The notes below the pieces were generated by a model, which saw only the letters and a list, made by a program, of their open reading frames with translations, was not told the DNA's origin and ran no database searches. A DNA stretch of 5,945 bases, from NCBI GenBank assembly GCA_030951065.1, contig JAUZQH010000047.1:1-5945 (forward strand), written 5' to 3'. The DNA is from Mariprofundus sp. GTDB taxonomy: Bacteria; Pseudomonadota; Zetaproteobacteria; Mariprofundales; Mariprofundaceae. The position numbers and the translations under genes were made by a program. Shown one piece after another: positions 1-5,502 of the stretch (position 1 is its first letter; each line of letters begins with the position of its first letter).

Positions 1-120
1 GTCAAAAGCACTTCACCGCAGGGTACGCGAAGTCATACAGAGGAAAGGCAAAAATCATTGCAATGATTTTTGCCTTTCCTCTGTATGACTTCGCGTACCC
101 TGCGGTGAAGTGCTTTTGAC
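1..120. repeat. Perfect 120-bp palindrome (60-nt arms, no spacer)
   Basis: Bases 61-120 are the exact reverse complement of bases 1-60, with the centre between 60 and 61 and no mismatch or loop. Base 121 leaves the symmetry only if the unseen base before position 1 is not its complement, so 60 nt is a lower limit for the arm. The right arm runs on naturally into the leader of the first gene, so the left arm is the likelier copy. Each arm contains degenerate short units (CACTTCACCGCAG, TACGCGAAG, ACAGAGGAAAGG) like intergenic repeats I recall from environmental proteobacteria. Long spacerless palindromes are unstable in cells with SbcCD nuclease, so a fold-back artefact at a contig end is a serious possibility. 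The inverted repeat itself is certain; its biological reality is not. Confidence 0.97.
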
Positions 121-128
121 TTTGCTTT

Positions 129-157
129 TTTACGATAGAAATTATACGACATAAAAT
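129..157 (+). promoter_or_regulatory. Weak possible sigma70 promoter before the operon
   Basis: TTTACG at 129-134 and TAAAAT at 152-157 are separated by 17 nt and match the -35 and -10 consensus at 4 of 6 and 5 of 6 positions. The start would fall near 164, leaving a very short leader before the ATG at 174. A better -35 box, TTGACT at 116-121, straddles the palindrome edge but has no good -10 at the right distance. The region is AT-rich, so chance matches are likely. If the block continues an upstream envelope operon, no promoter is needed here. Confidence 0.22.
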
Positions 158-173
158 AGTTCTGGAGTTGGAT

Positions 174-344
174 ATGATCGATAAAGCGTTGATGGAAATC
201 CTGGCTTGTCCCAAGTGTAAGGGCGACATTCATTATAATGACAGCAAAAACGGCCTCGTATGCGATGCATGCCAACTCGAATACCCGATTCGGGACGATA
301 TCCCGGTTATGCTGATTGATGAGGCTAAGAACCTGGCCACATAA
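174..344 (+). CDS. Trm112/YcaR-like small zinc-ribbon protein (UPF0434 family)
   Basis: This 56-residue protein has the YcaR/UPF0434 (Trm112-like) pattern. It opens MIDKALMEILACPKC, has a first CxxC pair at C12 and C15, a second at C30 and C33, and then the typical segment YPIRDDIPVML (38-48). The four cysteines should hold one zinc ion. A GGAG ribosome-binding site lies at 164-167, six bases before the ATG, which supports this start. The length matches the family (about 60 residues). In enterobacteria the homologue ycaR lies between lpxK and kdsB, so a place next to lipid A genes is expected; its exact role in bacteria is unclear. Eukaryotic Trm112 is the activating partner of several class I methyltransferases. 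The stop lies 11 nt before the acyltransferase start, consistent with one operon. Family call is firm, function is not. Confidence 0.93.
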   Translation: MIDKALMEILACPKCKGDIHYNDSKNGLVCDACQLEYPIRDDIPVMLIDEAKNLAT

Positions 345-355
345 ACACTGGCTCC

Positions 356-1267
356 ATGATGGCTTCTTTTGCCGTTAGACTGTTATTCACGACATTACGC
401 CTGATTCCGGTGCAACTGCTGGGAGCTTTCGGAGCGGGCTTTGGTCGTATGGCTTATTATCTGGATGCCCGTCATCGCCAGATTGCCATGCGCAATCTGA
501 ACCGGATTTATCCGGACAGGTCCGATGCATGGAAACGCAAAATCAGCAGGGAGTCCTTTGCTGAATTGGGGCGTACCTGTTTTGAACTGCCCCATGTTTA
601 TTTGCGTTCCAAACCATTCCTGCTTTCACGCATTAAAATAGAAAATGAACAGGTTTTACGGCAAGCTGAATCACTGGGCAAAGGGGTAATTTTAACAGCT
701 TGCCATCACAGCAACTGGGAGTTGGGCGCATTGTGTATGTCAATGCTCGGACACCATACAGAGGTGATGTACCGCACTGTGCGTCAGCCAGCGCTGGATC
801 ATTTCGTACTGCAGGCACGCAGTCGTTTCGGTGCCAAATTACGAGCCAGAGATGCCGGACTTCGCTGGGTACCCAGAGCCCTGAAAAACAACCGTTGTGT
901 TGCCATCATGGTCGACCAGCATCTGTCCAGCGGAACGCCGGTTCCGTTCCTCGGCCATGAGGCCCTCACTACCACCATGCCAGCCATCTTCACCAATAAA
1001 TATCATACACCTGTAGTTGGTGTTCAATTGCACCGAATCGGCAGAGGTTTTCACTTCCGGCTGAAATTCTGTGCCATACCTGTTGATGAACAGTTAACAG
1101 ATGAAGTGGAAACCATGCAGGTGATTTGCGACAGCTTTGCGCCTATGATTCACCAACGTCCGGAACTGTGGTTATGGATTCACAGCCGCTGGTTATATCT
1201 GGATGAAAAAGAACAAGGTGAACAAGGTCGGGATGAACAAAACAGGAAAAATCAGGAACAGGTATGA
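356..1267 (+). CDS. lpxL: Lipid A biosynthesis lauroyl/acyl transferase, LpxL/HtrB family
   Basis: This 303-residue inner-membrane enzyme would move an acyl chain from acyl-ACP to Kdo-lipid A, making a secondary acyloxyacyl group. The family signatures appear in order: a hydrophobic N-terminus with a following RHRQIAMRNL segment (39-48), the catalytic HX4E motif HHSNWE (H117 and E122), the DQxxxxG segment DQHLSSGTPVPFLG (187-200), and RPELWLWIHSRW (268-279), which corresponds to the conserved PEQYLWxHRRW end. Length is normal (about 300). ATG 356 is used; ATG 359 is equally possible, and neither has a clear Shine-Dalgarno sequence, so coupling to the gene ending at 344 is likely. The last 20 or so residues after 282 are a charged Glu/Gln-rich tail outside the conserved domain. 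Whether it adds the first (LpxL) or second (LpxM) secondary chain cannot be told from sequence alone. Confidence 0.92.
   Translation: MMASFAVRLLFTTLRLIPVQLLGAFGAGFGRMAYYLDARHRQIAMRNLNRIYPDRSDAWKRKISRESFAELGRTCFELPHVYLRSKPFLLSRIKIENEQVLRQAESLGKGVILTACHHSNWELGALCMSMLGHHTEVMYRTVRQPALDHFVLQARSRFGAKLRARDAGLRWVPRALKNNRCVAIMVDQHLSSGTPVPFLGHEALTTTMPAIFTNKYHTPVVGVQLHRIGRGFHFRLKFCAIPVDEQLTDEVETMQVICDSFAPMIHQRPELWLWIHSRWLYLDEKEQGEQGRDEQNRKNQEQV
1211..1228 (+). repeat. Tandem 9-bp repeat in the lpxL 3' end
   Basis: GAACAAGGT occurs twice back to back at 1211-1219 and 1220-1228, with a related GATGAACAA at 1232-1240. It encodes the repeated EQG units of the Glu/Gln-rich acyltransferase tail. It probably arose by replication slippage in a part of the protein with little constraint. 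Confidence 0.8.
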
Positions 1268-1959
1268 GTAAACACAGACCTGTACCCAATATTCGTTGGA
1301 TGGCAGCTCAGAAACAGTCACTGCAGGCATGGAAAAATAAAAGTCTGAGTCTGGAACGGGAGCGGATTGAGCGATCATTGCTGTCGTTATTGCAGCGTTA
1401 TGCCAAACAATACCCCGAAGATGGCGCTGTACTGGAAATCGGCTGTGGCCCGATTTGCATCTCCCGTCTGTTGCCTCAACAGCATAAAACGTACCTCGAT
1501 CCGATGGCTGATGATTTCAGACGCATGTTCCCGGGTGAATTACCCGAGGAAGGTGAATACCTGGCTACAGCAGCAGAAGATATCCCGAAACCGGCAGCCA
1601 GTTATGATCTGATCATTTGCCTGAATATGATCTCTCATACGCTTAACCCCGAACTGGTCATCAATGAGATCGAACGCCTGCTGAAACCGGGCGGGAAGTT
1701 AATTCTGGCAATTCGTACACATAGCCAGCTTGAAGCACGTTTGCATTATTTGGCCCTGTGTATGTTCCCCGGCCTGTGCTCGAAAACCCGTCCTTATTAT
1801 TATACCCGGACTGGTATCCGGCGCACATTGGCACGCCATTTCAATATCGAAGAAGAAATTGTTCGAACAACAAACTCCATCCATCTGCCATTTTGTAAGC
1901 GTGAGCAACATATCTTTGTCTGTACCCCACTGGATAGCAGCATACAGACGACAACATGA
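1264..1959 (+). CDS. Class I SAM-dependent methyltransferase, substrate unknown
   Basis: This 231-residue soluble protein has a Rossmann-type methyltransferase core. Motif I is VLEIGCGP (56-63), which binds SAM. A YLDP turn with acidic D79 follows beta strand 2, AAEDIP (103-108) fits the adenine-contact region, YDLIICLN (114-121) is motif IV, and LLKPGGKLILA (139-149) is the post-core signature shared with the UbiE/Methyltransf_11 group. The segment after 150 (RTHSQLEARLHYL) and a cluster of aromatic residues near 177-180 probably form the substrate lid. Its start overlaps the acyltransferase stop as ATGA, with AGGA at 1254-1257 as ribosome-binding site. Its place between lpxL and waaF suggests it acts on an LPS or lipid intermediate, but no motif identifies the acceptor. 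The enzyme class is firm, the substrate unknown. Confidence 0.85.
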   Translation: MSKHRPVPNIRWMAAQKQSLQAWKNKSLSLERERIERSLLSLLQRYAKQYPEDGAVLEIGCGPICISRLLPQQHKTYLDPMADDFRRMFPGELPEEGEYLATAAEDIPKPAASYDLIICLNMISHTLNPELVINEIERLLKPGGKLILAIRTHSQLEARLHYLALCMFPGLCSKTRPYYYTRTGIRRTLARHFNIEEEIVRTTNSIHLPFCKREQHIFVCTPLDSSIQTTT

Positions 1960-2951
1960 AAGCTGTTTCACATCTGCTGTTGATGCCGCCCAACTGGATC
2001 GGAGATGCAATCATGGCTCAACCGGCCATGCGTGCCATCTGTGAGTATCACATCAGGCATTGCCACACTGAACAGATTTCCATGTGCGGCAGACCCTGGC
2101 TGAATGATCTGTTACCGTATCTGGATTTACCCGAAACGACATATCAGGAAACGATTCCCAGGGCTGATATGGCATTCCTGTTTCCCAACAGCTTCCGCTC
2201 CGCCCTCCAGTGTCGCCAGGCTGGAATCAGTCAACTGATTGGTTATCGTGGCCAGTGGCGAAAGCTATTGTTAAGCAAACCATTACCCCATCGCATCAGG
2301 TTGAAACATGAACACCACCGTCGTTTTTACCTGGATATTCCCGCTCAACTGGATATTCCTGTAGCACAAACCGAAGTCAGGCTTTGTATTCCTGGACAAA
2401 CCAGAGCGGCCGCTCATGAATCCATGCAACAACATGGACTGAACCCGAAACAGGTCATTTGTATTGCCCCCGGTGCCCAATTCGGTGCTGCCAAATGTTA
2501 TCCGGCCAAAGGTTACAATACCGTTGTGCAACGGTTGGCTGAATCAGGCTGGCAGCCAATCATTCTTGGCATGCCTGAAGATAAAGAATTCGGTCGAATC
2601 ATTCTGCAGAATATTGTCACACCGCACTGGAATGCAGCAGGCGAAACCAGTCTGGCAGAAGCGCTGCAACTGATTTCAGCAAGCCGCTTAATGTTATGTA
2701 ACGATTCAGGGCTTATGCATGTCGCAGCCGGAATGGGAATTCCCACCGTAACGCCTTTTGGCGCCACTGACCCGGAACGCACTTCTCCCAGTGGTCCGCA
2801 TGTGAGGGTAATCTATCAGCCGGCCGATTGCAGCCCTTGCCTGCAACGGGAGTGTACAGTTCCGGGGCACCCCTGCATGGCCAATATCAGCCCGACGATG
2901 CTATTGGATGCCTGTCTCGCAATGTTGGAATCGGACACAAAACCTGCATGA
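1956..2951 (+). CDS. waaF: ADP-heptose:LPS heptosyltransferase II (GT9, WaaF)
   Basis: This 331-residue family 9 glycosyltransferase would add the second L-glycero-D-manno-heptose to the LPS inner core from ADP-heptose, at the cytoplasmic face of the inner membrane. WaaF features are PPNWIGDAIMAQPAM near the N-terminus (11-25, with D17 as probable catalytic base), FPNSFRSAL (76-84), GYRGQWRKLLL (96-106), APGAQFGAAKCYP (171-183, like the PGAEFGPAKRWP motif of the family) and the nucleotide-binding NDSGLMHVAAG (249-259). A C-terminal tetracysteine segment (C292, C295, C300, C307) could bind a metal. Length is close to the usual 345 or so. The start overlaps the previous stop as ATGA and has no clear Shine-Dalgarno sequence, suggesting coupled translation. 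It directly precedes waaC, as in many core operons. Confidence 0.92.
   Translation: MKAVSHLLLMPPNWIGDAIMAQPAMRAICEYHIRHCHTEQISMCGRPWLNDLLPYLDLPETTYQETIPRADMAFLFPNSFRSALQCRQAGISQLIGYRGQWRKLLLSKPLPHRIRLKHEHHRRFYLDIPAQLDIPVAQTEVRLCIPGQTRAAAHESMQQHGLNPKQVICIAPGAQFGAAKCYPAKGYNTVVQRLAESGWQPIILGMPEDKEFGRIILQNIVTPHWNAAGETSLAEALQLISASRLMLCNDSGLMHVAAGMGIPTVTPFGATDPERTSPSGPHVRVIYQPADCSPCLQRECTVPGHPCMANISPTMLLDACLAMLESDTKPA
2331..2359 (+). repeat. Short direct repeat inside waaF
   Basis: CTGGATATTCC occurs at 2331-2341 and again at 2349-2359, 18 nt apart start to start. It gives the protein a doubled motif, LDIPAQ followed by LDIPVAQ. The 18-nt period keeps frame and suggests an old local duplication in a variable part of the protein between the two Rossmann domains. 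Confidence 0.75.
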
Positions 2952-3985
2952 AAATCCTGATTGTTAAACTCTCGGCATTCGGAGATATCATCCATGCATT
3001 ACCGGCGCTCAATGATCTGTTATCCCGGCCGGAAGTGACCGAGGTGCATTGGCTGGTCGATGCACGATACGCATTTGTCACCGAAATTTTCCCGCAAACC
3101 GTTACAGTACATATTGTTGCAATGAAAGGAAAACAGCCACTCACTTCTGTATGGCGAGCTATTCGTGAACTGAAAAATACAGGGTTCGATGCCATTCTGG
3201 ATTTACAGGGCTTGCTGAAATCCGCGTTAATGGCTCGAGCTGTCGGCAGCCCTGTTTACGGTATTGATAAAGAGCAACTTCGGGAAAAAGCCAGTGCCTG
3301 GTTGACACACCCGGTAAAATTTCATCACGATGAAAAACATGTGGTGCAACAATATCGACGCGTAGCCATGGCCCCCTTTACCCATCATCCCGGGCAAACA
3401 CCGGCATCGGCTCTTGCATACAAGCCCCCTCGCATAGATATCGCGCAAAGCGGAATCAGTATGGATGCAACCCTGCTGCCGTGTTTGAAGCTCGCAGACA
3501 AGCCGTTTGTGATTCTGCATACGGCCGGGGGTTGGGAAACCAAAAAACTCCCTGAGCATAGCTGGCTGGCTATAGCCGATAGTCTGATTACTTCCGGAAA
3601 AATGCCGGTATTCAGCTGGGGAAGTCCGGATGAAAAAGCCCTGGCGGCCAGCCTGGCTGAACAGTGTAATGGCTTCGCCTTGCCCGAACGCCTGAATATG
3701 TCAGCATTGTGCACGCTTTTGAAAGGTGCGCGTGCTGTGGTCGGTGCAGATACCGGTATGTTGCACCTGGCAGCAGCACTGGAGACCCCTACGATCACAT
3801 TCTGGGGGCCATCAGCATCCTGGCGCTCTGCTCCTTTTACGGATGCTGAAACACAAGGAGATCTACACTGGCATATCGAATCAAACCCTGCCTGCGGCCC
3901 CTGCTTCAAAAGGAGCTGCGATCAATTCATCTGTATGGACGCCATCGACCCGGAATCCATTACAAGGATTTTACATGAACTCTGA
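2948..3985 (+). CDS. waaC: ADP-heptose:LPS heptosyltransferase I (GT9, WaaC)
   Basis: This 345-residue family 9 glycosyltransferase would add the first heptose to Kdo2-lipid A. The start MKILIVKLSAFGDIIHALPA matches the WaaC N-terminus (D13 is the catalytic Asp position). DLQGLLKSAL (85-94) corresponds to the WaaC DAQGLxKSA motif, REKASAWL (112-119) fits the acceptor region, TAGGWETKKLPEHSW (192-206) carries the lysine that contacts ADP-heptose phosphate, and GADTGMLHLAAAL (266-278) is the donor site with D268. The frame is open back to an ATG at 2828, but that would add 40 residues lacking family similarity and overlap waaF by 124 nt. ATG 2948 forms an ATGA overlap and is clearly the right start. 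As in its neighbour, a tetracysteine tail is present (C316, C319, C324, C329), which I do not recall in the E. coli enzyme. Confidence 0.9.
   Translation: MKILIVKLSAFGDIIHALPALNDLLSRPEVTEVHWLVDARYAFVTEIFPQTVTVHIVAMKGKQPLTSVWRAIRELKNTGFDAILDLQGLLKSALMARAVGSPVYGIDKEQLREKASAWLTHPVKFHHDEKHVVQQYRRVAMAPFTHHPGQTPASALAYKPPRIDIAQSGISMDATLLPCLKLADKPFVILHTAGGWETKKLPEHSWLAIADSLITSGKMPVFSWGSPDEKALAASLAEQCNGFALPERLNMSALCTLLKGARAVVGADTGMLHLAAALETPTITFWGPSASWRSAPFTDAETQGDLHWHIESNPACGPCFKRSCDQFICMDAIDPESITRILHEL
3964..3968 (+). promoter_or_regulatory. Ribosome-binding site fixing the 3975 start
   Basis: AAGGA lies six bases before the ATG at 3975, inside the last codons of waaC. It is among the clearest Shine-Dalgarno sequences in the window and argues against the longer in-frame reading from 3726, which would lie almost wholly over waaC. 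Confidence 0.7.
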
Positions 3986-4562
3986 AAAATCATTGGCTCA
4001 TCGCATGCTTTTGCATGCCCGTATTCCAGCCAGCATATTGATGGGTGCAGCTATTGTGTTTCTGGCAAAACCGACGCTTATAAGCTGGATGTCAGGATTT
4101 GTGATCGTTGCCATGGGCGAAGGCTTGCGTCTGTGGGCTTCCGGCCACATTCACAAATCAGCAGAAGTTACAACCACCGGCCCCTATGCCATGTGCCGTC
4201 ATCCGCTTTATCTGGGGCACTTCCTCATTGCTACAGGGTTTTGTATCACTGCTAACAGTTTGCTGGCCTTTATTATTGTCAGTATCTCTTTTTTCATTAT
4301 TTATATCCCGACATGGAAAAATGAGGAACAGAACCTCATTGATCTGTTCGGCGATACCTATCGCGATTTCATGGCAACCACCCCTGCCCTGCTACCACGC
4401 TGGAATAGCCGGGTTTTCAGTGGTTCATTCAGCTGGGCACTGGTCAAACAGCATCGGGAATGGAATCACCTTTCTGCCTTGCTTGGCGGTATGATTATCA
4501 TGGCTGCAATCAGCCTGCTGGATGACAATCTGATCATGACTGTTATCGGCTTGTTAACATGA
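3975..4562 (+). CDS. ICMT/PEMT-type membrane methyltransferase
   Basis: This 195-residue integral membrane protein resembles the isoprenylcysteine carboxyl methyltransferase / phospholipid methyltransferase family. Its signature is TTTGPYAMCRHPLYLG (66-81), the GPYxxxRHPxYxG motif that binds SAM, followed by a long hydrophobic stretch (about 83-112) and the second SAM-site segment EEQNLIDLFGDTYRDF (117-132). Further membrane segments are likely near 18-31, 36-50 and 167-182. Bacterial members methylate varied lipids or small molecules and rarely have a known substrate; prenylated proteins are not expected here. It overlaps the waaC end by 11 nt. Its stop codon lies inside the first copy of a 22-nt direct repeat. 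Placement in an LPS-core operon suggests an envelope lipid or core-sugar substrate, which is inference. Confidence 0.84.
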   Translation: MNSEKSLAHRMLLHARIPASILMGAAIVFLAKPTLISWMSGFVIVAMGEGLRLWASGHIHKSAEVTTTGPYAMCRHPLYLGHFLIATGFCITANSLLAFIIVSISFFIIYIPTWKNEEQNLIDLFGDTYRDFMATTPALLPRWNSRVFSGSFSWALVKQHREWNHLSALLGGMIIMAAISLLDDNLIMTVIGLLT

Positions 4563-4574
4563 AACAAACAACGC
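4553..4574 (+). repeat. 22-nt direct repeat, copy 1
   Basis: This copy begins GTTAACATGAAAC and is identical over 22 nt to positions 4643-4664. It covers the last codons and TGA stop (4560-4562) of the membrane methyltransferase gene. The two copies are 90 nt apart start to start and flank the hairpin at 4580-4640. If one copy and the intervening DNA are removed, the methyltransferase stop and the next ATG would be only 22 nt apart, so this is probably the original sequence and the rest a later insertion or duplication. Confidence 0.95.
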
Positions 4575-4672
4575 GGTTTGCATGGTGTTTTTCCACGCAG
4601 TGCTATTGTTTCATAGCACGGGGTGGAAAAAATGCCATGCGCGTTAACATGAAACAAACAACGCACCTGTAG
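4559..4672 (+). CDS. Possible 37-codon small ORF bridging two genes
   Basis: The frame begins at ATG 4559, which overlaps the upstream TGA as ATGA like four other junctions here. It stays open through both 22-nt repeats and the hairpin, and stops with TAG at 4670-4672, two bases before the ATG at 4675. The product starts MKQTTRFAWCF, is rich in Cys and aromatics in the middle, and ends with MKQTTHL, because the 90-nt repeat period equals 30 codons and repeats the first five residues. No family is recognised and there is no obvious Shine-Dalgarno sequence. Without the 90-bp segment the frame would be seven codons long. It may be only a translational relay for the next gene, which lacks its own ribosome-binding site, or a chance frame. 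Confidence 0.25.
   Translation: MKQTTRFAWCFSTQCYCFIARGGKNAMRVNMKQTTHL
4580..4640 (+). repeat. Long imperfect hairpin between the direct repeats
   Basis: GCATGG (4580-4585) pairs with CCATGC (4635-4640), TTTTTCCAC (4588-4596) with GTGGAAAAA (4623 onward), and GTGCTAT (4600-4606) with ATAGCAC (4613-4619), leaving a six-base loop and small internal bulges. A further AACGC (4570-4574) can pair with GCGTT (4641-4645), extending the stem into the direct repeats. No T-tract follows, so it is not a classic terminator. It could be a miniature inverted-repeat element, an RNA processing or stabilising site between operon segments, or both. Confidence 0.85.
4643..4664 (+). repeat. 22-nt direct repeat, copy 2
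   Basis: This is identical to 4553-4574. It ends 10 nt before the ATG at 4675, so the sequence next to the DUF3108 gene start is the same as that following the methyltransferase stop. At 22 nt it is longer than most transposon target-site duplications (usually 2-14 bp), so a slippage or recombination origin is as likely as transposition. Confidence 0.95.
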
Positions 4673-4674
4673 CC

Positions 4675-5502
4675 ATGATATTTCGCTTATCGGCGATACT
4701 TTTTCTGATCATATCGCTGGCATTCCCTGCCTATGCAAGCGCAAAGGCTGTGTCCTCGACAAAGGTCTCTCCAGTATCTGACTGCATGCCCTATATCGGT
4801 GAGCACATGAGCTTTGATGTTGGCTGGGAGTTTATCAATGCCGGTTCGGCCAGTATGGATATTGTTGCCACCAAACAGGGCTGGCAGACCAGGACATTCG
4901 CACGCACCAACAAAGTGCTGGATATATTTAAAAAAGTACGTGATTATATTACCGCTACCGGTCTCTGTATTGACGGAAAAATGCAAAGTACGTTGTTTGA
5001 TGCCAACCTCCAGGAACGCAAATACACAGCACAAAAACGCACCGAATTCCTGTGGCGGCAAAACAGAGTTGCATATACCCAGCACAATACCAGTGAATAT
5101 TTCGATGTGCCGGCCGGCCACTTAAGCGTAATCGATGCATTTCTGGCTGTGCGTAGTCAACAGTTAAAAGCCGGAGAAACCCTGTCCATTCCGATCTTTG
5201 ACTCACGCAAACGGTATCAACTTGAAGTCAATATTCTGCCTGAAACAGAGATTTTGACAGCGCCATGGGGTGAAAAGGTCCGGTGTATTATTGTAAAGCC
5301 CAAGTTGAAAACAGCGGGTATTTTCACCAATAAAGGGAAAATGAAACTGTGGATGACCGATGATGATCGCCATATCCCCATCAAAATGATGGCCAAAATC
5401 AAGTTCGGCCGTATCTTCGCACACTTGAACGCTTATCATATGAGCCCGGCAACGGAGTCGAAAAAAAATATGCCCGCGAAACTGCCAGAGCAGAAACCAT
5501 GA
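4675..5502 (+). CDS. Exported DUF3108-domain protein
   Basis: This 275-residue protein begins with a signal peptide: a hydrophobic core from about 5 to 18, then PAYASA with likely cleavage after residue 21 or 23. No lipobox cysteine is present. The mature part fits DUF3108: GEHMSFDVGWEFINAGSASM (42-61), a VLDIFKKVRDYI segment (81-92), YFDVPAGHLSVIDAFLAVR (142-160), and a C-terminal LWMTDDDRHIPIKMMAKIKFG (225-245), matching the WYTDDxxRIPVxxxSKxxxG end of the family. The function of DUF3108 is unknown; a periplasmic beta-rich fold is probable. The start at 4675 has no Shine-Dalgarno sequence and no alternative upstream start exists because an in-frame TAA lies at 4645-4647. The last residues are Lys/Pro-rich. 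The stop overlaps the next gene as ATGA. Family call fairly firm, role unknown, though the operon suggests an envelope function. Confidence 0.85.
   Translation: MIFRLSAILFLIISLAFPAYASAKAVSSTKVSPVSDCMPYIGEHMSFDVGWEFINAGSASMDIVATKQGWQTRTFARTNKVLDIFKKVRDYITATGLCIDGKMQSTLFDANLQERKYTAQKRTEFLWRQNRVAYTQHNTSEYFDVPAGHLSVIDAFLAVRSQQLKAGETLSIPIFDSRKRYQLEVNILPETEILTAPWGEKVRCIIVKPKLKTAGIFTNKGKMKLWMTDDDRHIPIKMMAKIKFGRIFAHLNAYHMSPATESKKNMPAKLPEQKP

Noticed and set aside
61..131. Palindrome followed by TTTGCTTTTTT as a rho-independent terminator
   Set aside because: A stem of 60 bp with no loop is far from the normal terminator shape, the T-run is interrupted by GC, and the palindrome may be an artefact.
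2..275. Two minus-strand reading frames across the palindrome (2-229 and 33-275)
   Set aside because: They read through the inverted repeat and antisense to the Trm112-like gene; the products have no recognisable family and one is partly a by-product of the palindrome.
2422..2439. Small inverted repeat TCCATG / CATGGA inside waaF
   Set aside because: A six-base stem within coding sequence is expected by chance and has no positional meaning here.
2828..2947. Upstream 40-codon extension of waaC
   Set aside because: It overlaps the waaF cysteine-tail codons in another frame and has no WaaC similarity; ATG 2948 gives the canonical N-terminus and an ATGA junction.
3385..3909. 174-codon minus-strand frame inside waaC
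   Set aside because: It is antisense to well-supported WaaC motifs, and its composition (Ser, Ala, Arg, Cys-rich with no domain) is that of a shadow frame.
3726..3974. Upstream 83-codon extension of the membrane methyltransferase
   Set aside because: It is wholly within waaC in another frame, while ATG 3975 has a good AAGGA site and a normal family N-terminus.
4553..4664. CRISPR-like repeat pair
   Set aside because: Only two repeats exist, the 68-nt spacer is itself a hairpin and too long, and no cas gene is present.
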